64,000 bases of DNA from Penicillus capitatus (Eukaryota > Chlorophyta), in the NCBI GenBank assembly GCA_965649825.1, contig OZ287702.1, positions 930,001-994,000 on the forward strand. Direction: 5' to 3'. Positions 20,826 through 37,617 of this stretch are shown piece after piece. The position numbers and the translations under genes are program-made. Numbering within the stretch: position 1 is the stretch's first letter; every line of letters starts with the position of its first letter. Below the pieces are notes generated by a model that was not told the origin of the DNA, searched no databases, and saw only the letters and a program-made list of their open reading frames with translations.

Positions 20826-23800
20826 ATGGAGCCAGCAGGAAACGATGACGGTGAAGCGGCGTCGAGTGCGGCCAAGTAGGGCCACTCGGTCACTTGATGG
20901 ACGCCTGACGCGTCTCTTCTGGCAGAACGCCGCGCATTTCCCGTCAGTTCTGGCAGGCAGGGGAGTTTCTTCCAGAGGCGGACGAAGCAATGGCACAGAG
21001 AAGCGCCCAGCCAGGACTCGACCACGCACGGCTTCATCCTCGTTTCCTTCACTCGAACGCCACCAGTCACAAGTGGGCTCTCGGAGCTCTAGTCGAGCTT
21101 CTCGACAACAGTATGGACGAAGTGACGGCAGGTCGGGCGCCTTTTCCGAACAAACATACACCTGAAGCAGGAGCATATGACAGGATGTACCTATATCAAC
21201 GTGGACAAAGTGAATCACCCCGTCGATGGGCCTCAGAATCCCATGTTGCTCGTCGAAGATAACGGTGGGGGTATGGATCCCTCAACCATACGTAATTGCA
21301 TGTCTTTTGGCTTTTCATTAAAGCATGGTTCGCCATTCCCTGAGTAAATGCAAGGAAGATAAACGATGCCATGCAGGTAAGAAGATGATTGGACAGTATG
21401 GTAATGGCTTTAAGACGTCGACCATGAGACTGGGTGCCGATGCACTGGTTTTAACAAAGAGTGCATCGGCACATACCTGCAGTGTTGGATTGCTCTCCTA
21501 CACATTCTTGACCGAGACGAATTCACAAGACGTTGTCGTGCCCATTGTGGATTACAGTCTTCAGGAAAGGACAAAGTAGAGACGATCCCCTTGGCTTTGT
21601 CGATGGAATTTGATGAACAGTGTATGACAGAATGGCGAGAGGTGACGAGAGTGAGTGGAGGAGTAAACTGAATATGATCTGCGAATGGGGACCCTTTGCT
21701 TCCGAAGCCGATATCTGGAAGCAATTGGACAGTATGCCATCTCAAGTGCATGCAGCTGTCGTTGTGCGACATGAGATGCTGAATGCGCGTGTGGATAGGG
21801 AACGCGTGTTTACATCTGGAATTTATGGCAGACATCTGACAATCTGCCAGAACTGGATTTCATCACAGATGTCCACGATGTTCTCCTGCGCGGTCATGAA
21901 GATGACGTTCCCGAGGCTTCGGGCAGAAAGAAGAAATCGGATGAAGGTATGAAACGCTGCCACTCTTATCGACATTCCTTGCGTTCTTACGTATCCATGC
22001 TCTACCTAACATGGCCAGAGGTTCAGCAGATCCATTACCTTGTGTTGCCGTGACCCACAACTGCCCCATGGTTTAGAGATTTCAAATAATCGTGCGCGGA
22101 AAAGAAGTGATTCCCGTACCAGTGACGGCTGGAATGAAGCATGTGGCCGTCTATGACTACAGACCGCGATCCCTCCCGAAAGATGAGACAGCAGCATCGC
22201 AGAACAAAGGTGTGCGATTAGGGTCAAGCATGAACCGGCAACTATAGACAGGGTGATGCTGTTTCAAGGTCCTGTCGTTGTTCCTGTCTATGTTGGATTT
22301 GCTGTAGAAGCTCCAGATACCAGTGTATCTGGCTTCTGTGTCTATCATCGCAATCGGTTGATCAAGCCCTTTTGGAAAGTCTATACCAGTGCATCGAGTG
22401 TGGGAAGGGGTGTCATTGGTTTTCTCCAAGTGGATTTTGTCGAACCTGCTCACGACAAACAAGTCTCTCGCATCTTCTGATTTGTGCAGCTCGCTGAGTA
22501 TTGGCTGCCTTTCTGTTCTGAACAGGATTTTGAAAATACGCCTCCGTTGCAGAAGCTTGAGAAATACCTGAAGCGACAAGTCCCGCATTACTGGAGGACG
22601 AAGTCGCACCTGGTCGGCTACCAGGATCATCTGCCGTCGATCAAGCCAGAATCGACGACTCCAGAGGATCCGCAGGCCAGCAAAGCTGATAAACTGGCAG
22701 GAGACGTACGAAATTCGTTGAATCTTCCTCTCACGTCCAATAGAAAAGAAACAGAGGAGATGACACCCGCAGGACTGGAAAAGACTCCGGAAACGACGCC
22801 GTCAAAAACTGCAAACCCTTCTCTCGTTAGGACATCGACAGAAAGAGTACCAACAAGGATTTCGCTCATCCAAACAGAAGAGGCAAAAATCAAGGTCCCT
22901 CAAAAAACGCCTTCAAAGTATTTGCTTGAAATGCAGCAACAAGTATACGGTGTTGATGTTGGAGATGATGTTATTCTCTTTGTGCTGCTCAGATCTCGCA
23001 GCTGCAGCATTCAGTTCAAGAGTTTTGCAATTCCTACGAAATCAAAGAAGATGCGCAGCTGGTTCTTGGCAGGATCTTTGGTACGACGATGAGCAAGGTC
23101 CTTGATCCGGCAAGAGAACTCAAAAGAATGTGTACAACGCAAGTGAAAGGACATCGTCAAGCTCTGCTCTTTATTGCCAAGTCTAAGGTGGAAGGAAACC
23201 TTAACGGGTCCATTCCACAATTTATTCAGGCCGAAATGAAAGCCATGGGCCTTGATCTCAGTGGCTCGATGGATGTGGAAGAGGACAGTCACACAGCAGA
23301 TCAACTGTCTTCGCCGAAACAGCAGACGGTCTGCATGACGCAGCCATCTGCATTGCACAAACAGTTGACAGAAGAGAACGAAGAGACCATCTGGACACAC
23401 AAACGCAAAACGGCGCCGACAGATACACCGGACACCGTTGAAGATATGAACCTTGATGAGAGACAGACAGAGATGGACGAAAAGAACAAAGCAGGCTCGG
23501 ATACAGCAATAATGTCGACCACTGTCGTACGAGAGGCGATGTCTGAGCAATGGGTGGTGCAGCAAACAGCATCGACAGATGCGAGCCATGACGGTGACTG
23601 TGCAGGAAAGCTCTGCGTGAACGAGCACATGCGATGATCTTAGGTCTGATGAGAAATGGCAACCAAGGTGGAAGCGAAGATTTGGCTCAGATTGGTCTTT
23701 CTGTCGTCGAGAAGTTTCTCAAGACAAAACCGCCGAAGTTGGGCGTCCTGCAGTTGGCCCCAACATCCCGAGATGCTCATAAGAGGGGCTTCGTTTCCGC

Positions 23801-24090
23801 CGGAAATGAGGAGCCGTTAGAGGTCGTAAATCTTTCCGAAGAGGTGAAAGTGGATCTAGATCCGCCTTCAAAGCGTCTCAAGTCCACAACGCAAGACAAC
23901 AGAGACTCCTGTGAAGGTCAAGAATAAGGGAAAGGCCATCACTCTTGCTCGAGTTTGCACGATCGAGAATGAACCCAGTCGATGCGATGACATCTACAAA
24001 CAGATAAACGTTATTGCGGACAAGCTGTGGCATAAACAATCGATCTTTTTATTGGATTTGTCTCCTGGAATCGATCCGGATCGATCATAG
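20826..24090 (+). CDS. MORC-family GHKL ATPase
   Basis: MEPAGNDDGEAASSAAK begins at 20826. A phase-consistent intron (GTAGGG...GGCAG) joins it to TPRISRQFWQAGEFLPE, the RQFWxAG signature of plant MORC proteins. Next come RFLHSNATSHKWALGALVEL with LDNSMDE (N-box), LLVEDNGGGMDPSTIRNCMS with FGFSL (G1 box), and MIGQYGNGFKTSTMRLGADA (G2). The S5 domain follows (FQGPVVVPVYVGFAVEAPD, VEYWLPFCSE-like segment at about 22490). The C-terminal third is hydrophilic, with PETTPSKTANPSLVRTSTER, and ends LLDLSPGIDPDRS at TAG 24088-24090. MORCs compact chromatin and silence transposons. The exons from about 23000 on are assigned by position only and could be a second gene. Confidence 0.8.
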
Positions 24091-24180
24091 AGCAAAAGCC
24101 AGATGCGATCGAGTGCATTAAAAGTTTTGATGTCGATGCGGATCGGCCGAAGAGGCTGTGCCATCTGTCCTCCGCGATGG

Positions 24181-27070
24181 ATGCCCATGAAAACGGCATC
24201 GGGTCCCTCGTTGCGACAGAGAGGATCCAGGATACGCGAATCGCGACTGCTCAGTGAACGAAGTGCTCGGCGGTTGACGCAGAACGCCGCTGCGTGTGAG
24301 GACGGCCATCACCGTGTGCAGAGGGGAGACGCGTCGAACGTGGCCTTGGTGTCGTTGCCGACCCGTTCTCTTCTGCATGTTTTCGCAGCGACTGGCCTCG
24401 TGGGTCTTCTGAGCATTGGTGCCTCTGTCTGACGATCAGGAAATGTCATGATCCTTCAGGCATGGTTGTTGGCTGGGCAGCTATCTGTGGCGCATGCCGA
24501 CTTATTCGATGAATACTCTGATCTCATCGTCCAACGGACGGGGAAACCTGCATTGCCAGGACTGACAACGATTCCCAATACAGAGGTTGTCCTCGGCGAG
24601 CAGCAAAGGGATGGCCTTTACGAACCGAATGTGCTTCGTAGGAGAAGACAGCGCGGATGACGTTGGATCCTTCAGTGCAACTGGAAGTGGATAAGGCAAA
24701 GATCGAGCAACTGGAGAACGAGCTGAAGAAAGCGAGAAGAGTAGGTGTGTTCCTTTCTGAATGTTCGTATTGAGGATGACGTGGTAGACAACTCCGACGC
24801 CCTACTTTTCACCATCTACACCTGCTGCCCCGCCGCCTGGGTTGCCATCTGTCGATACGAAGAAGGATGATGTTCTGTTGCCTCGGCTGTCCGAAAAGAC
24901 AGTTGAATCTGAGAAATCGGAGAATACTGTTGGTGGTCTGGCGAATGTTCTCGGCATTTTTCTTGTCGGAGGTTTGGGTGGATTCTTATATCTGAGAGGA
25001 AAGGCAGCCGAGGTGGAGAATGCGTTTCTCACTTTTTTGAGCGTTCTGCAAAACGTATGTAGGAAACGGAAGCCAGTCTACGCAAAGAGCTCGACGAAAA
25101 GGCAGCCGATATCCTGAAGCTGCAGTATGTGGCGCATTTGATCGTCGACGCCATAAACTGTGTGATCTGAGTATAGAGATGACGTTGATGCAGCTGAGAC
25201 TGCTGTGGAAGAAGAGCAGCAGCTCGTCACACAGCTCAGAGAAGAAAAGAGTGCAGAATCCATAAGCAACCGTGAGAAGGTGTGCGTCCAGTTGCCACTT
25301 CTTGTGTCACACATACGTCTCTAGATCGATGTCCTCAAAGAAGAGAAAGAAGCAGTGACACAAGAAATGACATCGACACGGCGAGCATTGGAAGCAGAGC
25401 GCAGAGTCGTCGAGGCCACAAAGCAATGCGAACATCACACTTTCGCCAGATTTGACGATTTTCTTTCAGGAAAGAGGCCTCGGCCGTCACAGAGGCGCTA
25501 GAGATGGAGAAGGAGGCGAAAACGCAGGCAGAAACGGAGATCGAGGAACTGAAGAAGGAATTGGAGTCGACCAATATCGAACTCTCCGATGGACGTCTTC
25601 TCACACGCGATATCGGAATGAAGGTGACAGAAATGGAATCCGAACTATCCTCGGCCAAAAACACAAACGCCAAGTTTATGGAAAGGAATCTTCTGCTGGA
25701 GACTTACCTCAAAGAAAAGGACGAACAGCTGGAAGGACTAACAGAAACGCAGTCGCAGACAGAACAAGATCTCACAGATCTTCAACGGAACTATGATGAA
25801 CAGAGGCAAAAACTGAAAAAAGTGTGATCTCTAATATACCTCAGCATTTCATGCAGCAGTCTGTTTGCAGAGCGAGGAGATGTCAGCTTCGTTAGAGAAA
25901 ACTATCCAACAGTTGGAAACACAAAGTGCGCAAATGGCCGAGAGTTACTTGAAGAAGATAGACGATGCTTCTCGATTGAGGGAAGAGGCAGAACGGGAGT
26001 TGAGCGTTTTGACGACTCGACTCGAAGAAGAGCAGCAGAGCGTGAGATCTCTTGCTCAAATTGGATGTGTATTCTGACAGGCGTTGCATCGCTGTCTGTG
26101 TAGTCAAAGCAGATCCAAGCGGAACTTGCGAGAAAGAACGGGTACATTGCCGACAAGGACAAAGCCATTTCTCAGTTAGAGAAGGAACTGGAAGCTGTCA
26201 CAGAGGAAGTGCGCCACTTGCATTCCCAGGTCTCGTCGTCTCCGATCTCGACGCGGACACGGATCGTGGGATACGTAGATGGCACTGGTGAAGTCGCAGT
26301 ATGATGATTCTGTCTCAGATCTCGAGGCGGAGAAGAAAAAACGGATCAAAGCAGAGGAAGAGGTGAAACGTATGGACACGGAAGTGCGCGATACCTGGGC
26401 ACAGTTGGAGTCCACAGTCGGTAATCTGAATGAAGGACAAAAAGAGATCGACCGACTGAAAGATGAGATGGAGTCCGTGAAGAGACAGTACTACCTCGTT
26501 AGCGACAAGGTAGAGGAGGAGCAAGGCCGTCTGATGGAAGCACAACGACTCACCGCAAAGCTCTCGGATCAAGTGACTGTCACCTTTGCGGATTTCTTGG
26601 CGATCAGCACGTGAACAGATCACTGGGCTGACACGTGCGAGAGACCAAGCGGAACAACGCGCGTCCGATTTGAGCAAGGAATTGGAAGAGGCCAGAAAAG
26701 ACGCAGAGAAAGTGCGCACCTTCCATGGACAACGCCAGTATTGTGAGAGTGCTGTCAGGCGAGATCGACACTCGACAAGCGCGAGGTTAAAAAGACAGCA
26801 GCTCTGGAAGAACTGCAAAAGTTGAGGGATGCAGCGAGTGTGGCACAGGAAGAGGTGAAAGCGGCTAGAGAGCAACTTCGAACGGAGACCGCTGCACGCG
26901 CATCGGCAGAAAAAACTGTGTCAGAACTCAAGTCCACGACGACATCTCACTTCTTTTCTCACACTTCTGTTGTATCTAGAGCAAAGCTCAAGAACGCATC
27001 CATCGACAAGAGGTCCAGTACAAAGAAAGAGGCCAAGAAACAACCCCTCCGAACTCCGTCCAAGCCATGA
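24181..27070 (+). CDS. Plastid coiled-coil membrane protein, MFP1-like
   Basis: The N-terminus (MPMKTASGPSLRQRGSRIRE) is basic and acid-poor like a transit peptide. A hydrophobic span, VFAATGLVGLLSIGAS, is joined by a 33-nt intron (24427-24459) to AWLLAGQLSVAHADLF, resembling a lumen signal ending AHA. A second membrane segment, VLGIFLVGGLGGFLYLRG, follows, then about 600 residues of coiled coil across at least six exons (for example AKTQAETEIEELKKELESTN, QKEIDRLKDEMESVKRQYYL). It ends KKQPLRTPSKP at TGA 27068-27070. Transit peptide, membrane segment and long stromal coiled coil are the layout of MFP1, a thylakoid filament-like protein that binds nucleoid DNA and influences starch granules. 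The coiled coil alone could belong to another family. Confidence 0.58.
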
Positions 27071-27199
27071 GATCTCGTGTGCAGATGTCTTTTCTTTTTG
27101 AGATGTTTTGAAAACGAGATTTTGAGTGAGCATCATTGTTTGGTACAACCGTTTGTTTTTGTGAGACATCTGATCGAACGGATGTCGTCTGAGTGCATC

Positions 27200-27571
27200 T
27201 CATTTTCTCAGCGATTTTCTCTTTCGGCAGCCATTGAACGGAATTGGCGTCTTCTCGACGATGCGCATCACGACGAGGCCACATTTCGTCAGATGGCGCA
27301 GGACAGCCATTTTGTTGAACCCCTCTCCTTTGAGATAGACATCGACGTTGGTCACACCGAGTCCTTGCGCTTTCGTTGCGCATCGCTCTGCTGTCATCTC
27401 TGCTGCGTAATTCGTACGTTTCTTAGCACCGGCGAATCCCAGATCGCCCGTCGATATCGAAAAACACACCTGTGACCAGTTCTTCGCCAAAGTCATATGC
27501 GTGTTGTGCCGCGTGAATTTGATAAAAATCGTATAGACATCCGAGAGCAGACCGCCTGTCGCTCGATTCAT
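27200..27571 (-). CDS. Mitochondrial small ribosomal subunit protein uS11
   Basis: A single exon of 123 residues. After MNRATGGLLSDVYTIFIKFT it shows HNTHMTLA, STGDLGFAGAKKRTNYAAEM, TAERCATKAQGLGVTNVDVY, LKGEGFNKMAVLRHLTKCGL and TPIPFNGCRKRKSLRK. These match bacterial-type uS11 (SLGFKGSRRST, AERVARKA, VEVYLKGLGFNKKAVLRAL, TPIPYNGCR). Because plastid uS11 is usually encoded in the plastid genome of green algae, and this copy has a divergent N-terminus, I infer a mitochondrial ribosomal protein with a short targeting leader. It is convergent with the MFP1-like gene 129 bp away. Confidence 0.85.
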   Translation of the reverse strand: MNRATGGLLSDVYTIFIKFTRHNTHMTLAKNWSQVCFSISTGDLGFAGAKKRTNYAAEMTAERCATKAQGLGVTNVDVYLKGEGFNKMAVLRHLTKCGLVVMRIVEKTPIPFNGCRKRKSLRK

Positions 27572-27812
27572 CTCTTCCGATCCGATCGACGACGAATATC
27601 ACCGAATAACGTGCAGAAGAATCGACGGTACGGTACCTTCGTCGTACAATTCATGAGACTAACAGACAGATGGAGTGGCCACCGATGTCCAGAATTCAAT
27701 CGTCGTTTCGTGTTTCATTCGTTTTTTTTTTTTTTTGATTCAGATCCGACGCACGATCGGCAGCGGGGATTGCACGACAACGTCATTTTGGTATAGGACT
27801 CTTTTGGCTGTT

Positions 27813-31381
<3,569 letters not shown>

Positions 31382-31389
31382 ACGCATCC

Positions 31390-32693
31390 TCAGTACGGTT
31401 TCATACGTAGCGGCCGTTTGTCCCTGGCGGCGACACGAGAAGTGCCCTCCTCTTCTGAAGAGATCGACGATTCCTCTGGCGGTACGTTGATCCAGAAACA
31501 GATTCTGCCATCTTCACCAGCAGTGACCCACATGGAATCCCTCCACTGAAGAAAACATCCAACGCTTTCTCGATGGCCACCTTTCAGCGCCACATCGAAA
31601 GTAAAATCCTGATCAGGATCTTTGATGCGTCCGGTAGAGAGAACGCTAAAAGTGGCCAAGGCTCCGTAGTCATCTCCTCCAATAACTTTTAGCTCGTTGC
31701 AGTCAGCGAAACAGGCCAAGCAGTATTGCACCTAGAATGACGGAGATGTGAGAGTGAGCTGTGATGGGATTGATGTGACATCTTGGATGTGATCAGAGTT
31801 CAGCATTGGACGTATGTCTGGTTGTTGGTAGTAGGGCACGGCGCCTTTCTTGGATTCCTCTTTCAGACCTTCTTCCCATTCCCACAGGGCCAGACCATGT
31901 TGCCCCGAGAGACACCAGAGTTGCTGCTGATGATCACCAAAAAACCCAAACCGTGAAATCGGATCCCAATTCTGACCCGCCTGGAATACAGACCCCCATC
32001 GAACCTACTCTTTTCAGAGACGAAGCTACCATGAAGCTGGCATCTTCATCCATTCCATGAGACAAATCAAAAACCGACAGCATTCCATCGTCTGAGGCAC
32101 TGAAGAACATGTCTCTCTTTTGTGGATGAAAGGCAACCTTAACATGCAGAATGTGTGAGAATTGGGTCAGAGATGTCGAATTACCTGTGCGATTTCCGAA
32201 TCATGCGATTCTGTAAACTCCGTGATCAATTGGTTCATGCGCATATCTAAGAAACCAATCGTGCCCTCCTCTGTCCCCACTGCCAGCATGTGTTCGCGAA
32301 CAGCCATACTGGCGAGACTTGTTCTATGATGAAACCTACAACGCCATTTAGTTCTGTTGATTTCAAAGTGACGGTGGTGGCGGACCTATCAATCGACTCC
32401 CCACTTCGAATGTCCCACTGTTGTAGATATCCTTCGTCGGTGCAGGTCATGAGCCAGTAACGATTCGATTCGAATCGAAAAAGCTGATCCGTAACAGCTC
32501 CCTGGATGTTTCCCAGATGACAGAGATGAACGCCGCGCGTTTCTCGCAGCGAATAGATCTCGACCGTTCGATTTGTTAAAGCAGCGGACAGGACATCGCT
32601 GTTACGACAACGGCAGAGATTCGATATGCCGATATTCGTGCGTCCCAAGGCTGCATGTATCGTGTGTGACAGCTTCGCGTGAGTTAGGCTCAT
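31390..32693 (-). CDS. WDR89: WD-repeat protein 89-like
   Basis: MSLTHAKLSHTIHAALGRTN at 32693 is followed by WD40 blades: VLSAALTNRTVEIYSLRETR, YWLMTCTDEGYLQQWDIRSG, HMLAVGTEEGTIGFLDMR, RDMFFSASDDGMLSVFDLSH, and, in the last exon, WVTAGEDGRICFWINVPPEE. The blade preceding the last contains HGLALWEWEEGLKE. The arrangement, about 400 residues with a DGRICFW-type final blade and a basic end (RDKRPLRMKPY), is that of WDR89, a little-studied beta-propeller. Four or five exons are separated by 40-60 nt introns. It lies head-to-head with the ALIX gene (82 bp) and tail-to-tail with the DUF1308 gene. Confidence 0.7.
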
Positions 32694-32775
32694 TAGACAG
32701 ATGGATATCAGGAATGCAGGAATTTGGCGTTACATTTAAACAGGGCCGTCTTGTCGTCGGACACATCTCAGCCCC

Positions 32776-35700
32776 ATGGCAACGACAACAGATTTTTTGG
32801 CCTTTGGCTGTAAGCGCAGCGACCATCTCGATATCACAAAACCCATTTCGAAATACGTTGGCAAAATCTATGGCAAGGAACAGGCAGCAGACATTCTACA
32901 AGACATCGAAGAGGTGACGCGAAGGAGAAGGGAAGTTGTCGCCGCCAGCGGCGGAGGAGCGAGTGAAGGTGCTAAAGAAATTTGTGCCAGGTATGACGCA
33001 GTCCACTACCTGGACTCCCTGCTTATGCATCATCATGGTGTGTAGCTACTACCGAGCCCTGTCTGTTATGGAAACTCGTTTTCCCATTAGTCGGGATTCG
33101 AATCATGCACAGGTGGTTTTCTGTTGGACGAATGCCATGAATCCCAGGAAGCGATGCAAACAACTGAACATCCATTTCGAAAAAGCGTCTGTTCTGTTTA
33201 ACATTGCGGCACACCTTTCTCAATCGGCAGCCCAACAGAACAGAGAGTCGTCATCGGCATACAAAGAAGCCATGAAGAACTTTCAGGTGACCTGTGAGAA
33301 TGTGTGAGAAAGAGTGATTTATGAAAGTACAGGAAGCAGCCACTGTATTTGCCCAAGTACGGGATGTGGCACTGAAGGTCGAAAATCCAAAGCCCTCAGA
33401 TCTGACAGCAGATTTCTTGATGATGGCCGAGAAGCTCATGTTGGCCCAAGGACATGAATGTGTCTACTGGATTGCATCTAAAGATCAGAAGAGCCCCCTG
33501 ATTCTTGCCCGTGTAGCGAAGCAGGCCTCGGGCATCTACGCTGAGGCATTGGGATTCCTCGCCAATCCATTTGTCCGTGAAGATCTCGACAAGTTATGGC
33601 AGGTGCGTGACGGATTGATACATAAAGGCCATCGCGAGGCACTCGGTCTCAGGATTTGGTCCAGAGCAAGAGTTGGCTGTTCGAAGCACTTTGTCAGTAT
33701 CATGCTGCGGAGGATGCTCGATCGAAGGAAGATATCTCGACAGAGATTTCGCGACTGAATCAGACAACCATGTTGCTGCAGAAGTTGCTAAAGAATGGAA
33801 AATTTATGACCCAGTCTCTGCCGATATTGTTGAAGGAACTTACAGCCACCGTCACCAAGCGACTGCAGAAAGCTGAAGGAGTATGTATGTTACCCATGTC
33901 TGTGCTTAAACGACAGTTCTGTGTTCAGGACAATGCATCTGTCTACTTAAAGAGAGTGCATCCTTTCAATGAGCTGCCCCTGATCACAGGTGTCTCCCTT
34001 GTGAAGCCCAGTCCATGTGCGTACCTGGATGCGTCATCCGAGCACATCTTTTCGGACCTCATTCCCGAGCCCATGTACCTCCTCTCCTGGCCACGTGTTT
34101 GTAACTGGATGCAATGTGGACAGCACCAAAGCCCTGTCAAGGTATTCGGATCTGGTGGATGAGATCATTCGCAAACAGATGGCGAAGCTTGATGGAGCCA
34201 CAGACGAAGCACGACTGCGTTTGAAGCAGTATGAGCTGCCAGAGCGATTGGATTCTGTCACGAGTACCAATCCAGCTATGATACCGGAGGGATTGAAAAA
34301 AGACTTGGAAGAGATCGAGCAGTGTGGAGGAATAGGATACCTGGTCGAGGTAGACACCCCCAAGATTCGATCGCGAACTGCGGTCTGATGCGGTGTGTAC
34401 GTTCAGATGGTCGCACAGGTGACTGGACTGAAGAATTCTGCCGTGGCCGATCTGGATAAGGTGGAGCAGGATCTCGACGACGAAGCAACGAAAGACTCGG
34501 AATGCAGAGAGCAATACGGTCAACAATGGACGGCCAAGACATCGGCTGGACAGACAGTGGGTTTCCGCAAAATCGTCTCATCCTATCGGTAAGGGACAGG
34601 GATTCTTCGAGTCCATCACTCCTGAAACTTCACGCCACTGTAGGGAGAACATCACCAATGCCGACAACAGTGATCGGGTGATCCAAGAGAAGCTGACACA
34701 GAATACGGAGAAGCTCGGATTACTCTCGCTTACCTCTTGCGCAGAACATTTGCCAAAATTGGAAGCTGGCATGGTCAACACGACAGATCTGGAGCCACAG
34801 ACGATCCTTGCAAATCTCAAAAGTGCGATGCTGCACATGAGTGGCGGAGATGATGTGTTTTGTAGATGCCGTCGATCAGTTGGGTGCCATGTCGGAAGAG
34901 AGGGCGGGACTGGAAGAATCTCTAAAAGAAATGAAGAACAAAGACAATCTGTTGCCAAAACTCGTGGCAACCGGCGTGGGTTCTCACGAAGAATTGTTCA
35001 AAATGGAGCTGCTGAAGTATGATGAACTGATCAAGGACGTCGATGAGAATCTGAAGAACCAGGCAGAGTTGCTTGAGTATGTCCGCAAAGCACTCGGCAC
35101 CTTTGAACAAACATTCGACATTACGGCATGGAAACAGAAAACGGATCAGTACTGCAAGGAGATCAAAGCAAACGTAAGCATAAGACGACAGCGATTGTGT
35201 GACCTCCTTTCCAATGCATCTCCATCTGCAGATCGCCGCCTTTCATGACATCCGAACCAATCTCGGAGAAGGAATGCGTTTCTATATGGACCTCAAGGCA
35301 CATGTTGACAAACTCAAGCAGCAGACAACGGACTTCATTCTGTCTCGAACGCTGGATAGAGAAGACCGTTTGGAGGTGAACACAAAATGCTCGGCAAAGA
35401 TGAAGGACATATACATCTCTGCTGGTTTTGTAGATGCTGAAGGCCAAAGAAAAGCCTGCGGTCATGGTTGCACCTCCTCAGCCTCCTGCAGAACCACCAG
35501 CGTTTGTGCCTCCGCCTTCTGTCCCTTCTGAACCATCAACCTATGCGACATCGCCACCACAGCCAACCCAAGTGTCCACTGCTTCCTATACAACACCGTC
35601 TTATGCTGGAGTACCCATGGAGACAAGACAGGACAGTGGAACACAGAAGCCGATGGCTCCAGCAGCGCCGCCACCGCCGCCTGATCCTCCTGGAAGTACC

Positions 35701-36303
35701 TATGTGCCTCAAGCGCCTCCTACTGCTCCGCCTGTGCAACATGATGCCATGGTGGAGAGTCCTAACCCCTATTACCCACCGCCGCCTCAATCGCATCATC
35801 CTCCTTCTCCGCCCCCACCTTCCGCGCAGCATTCATCCTTCTATAATCCGTATGTCCCTCAAGGGCATTATCCGCCTTCGCAAGCTGCCTATTCTCCCAA
35901 TACCACCCATTCCATACCTCCAAATCCGGGATACAGTAATCAAGGGCAGACAGCACAGACACCAATGTCGTATGCTCATCCAGGAAGTGGCCAGCCAGCA
36001 CCCCAGTATGCTCATCCAGGAAGTGGCCAGCCAGCACCCCAGTATGCTCATCCAGGAAGTGGCCAGCCAGCACCCCAGTATCATCAGCCCAATTATCAGC
36101 AAAACTATCAACACAGCTACCAGCCAAACCAGCCGGCTTCGTACCCCTATCCACCACAAGACCAACCGATGCAGCATCCCTATCCGCCACAAGATCAGCA
36201 GATGCAGCATCCCTATCCCCAACAACAAGGACAGCAGCCGCCACCTCCATCAGGCTACTCTCAATATCCTCCTGGACCACACTATCCGTATCAGCATCAT
36301 TGA
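32776..36303 (+). CDS. ALIX/BRO1-domain ESCRT-associated protein
   Basis: The BRO1 domain opens MATTTDFLAFGCKRSDHLDI with TKPISKYVGKIYG. It continues over many exons: SYYRALSVMETRFPIS, CFWTNAMNPRKRCKQLNIHF-like block at 33120, FEKASVLFNIAAHLSQSAAQ and QEAATVFAQVRDVALKVENP. It then passes to GHECVYWIASKDQKSPLILA and YLKRVHPFNELPLITGVSLV. A V-domain-like coiled coil follows (34150-35400). The last exon (from about 35434) is a proline/tyrosine/glutamine-rich tail with PTAP at about 35725, the motif used to bind TSG101, and three identical 12-residue repeats. It stops at TGA 36301-36303. The protein links ESCRT-I and ESCRT-III in membrane scission and endosomal sorting. BRO1, V-domain and PTAP tail in this order make the call secure. 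Confidence 0.9.
35971..36078 (+). repeat. Three identical 36-bp repeats in the ALIX tail
   Basis: The unit begins TATGCTCATCCAGGAAGTGG and encodes YAHPGSGQPAPQ; three copies are in tandem with no substitutions seen. It expands the proline-rich tail in frame. Identity at the DNA level points to recent duplication. Confidence 0.95.
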
Positions 36304-36541
36304 ACAAAGCTGAAGCCTCTTGTCTGCTACATGAGACGGCGATTTACCAAGAACGAACTCTGTTTTATTGTTAAAGAGCCAAAACTTGCGAACAGCTGAT
36401 CTGTTAACGAATATTGATCTCACTCTCTTCAGACATTGGAATTGGTTTTATTTAAACATCAAATCAAGAGCAGAAATTCTGAAGTCAAAGCCCAAAGGCG
36501 ATAGATAACAAAGAAAGGCAATGAAGTGCATCCTCGTGCTT

Positions 36542-37583
<1,042 letters not shown>

Positions 37584-37617
37584 TCACATCACGACGTCAA
37601 CCACTCTTCATTATCAG

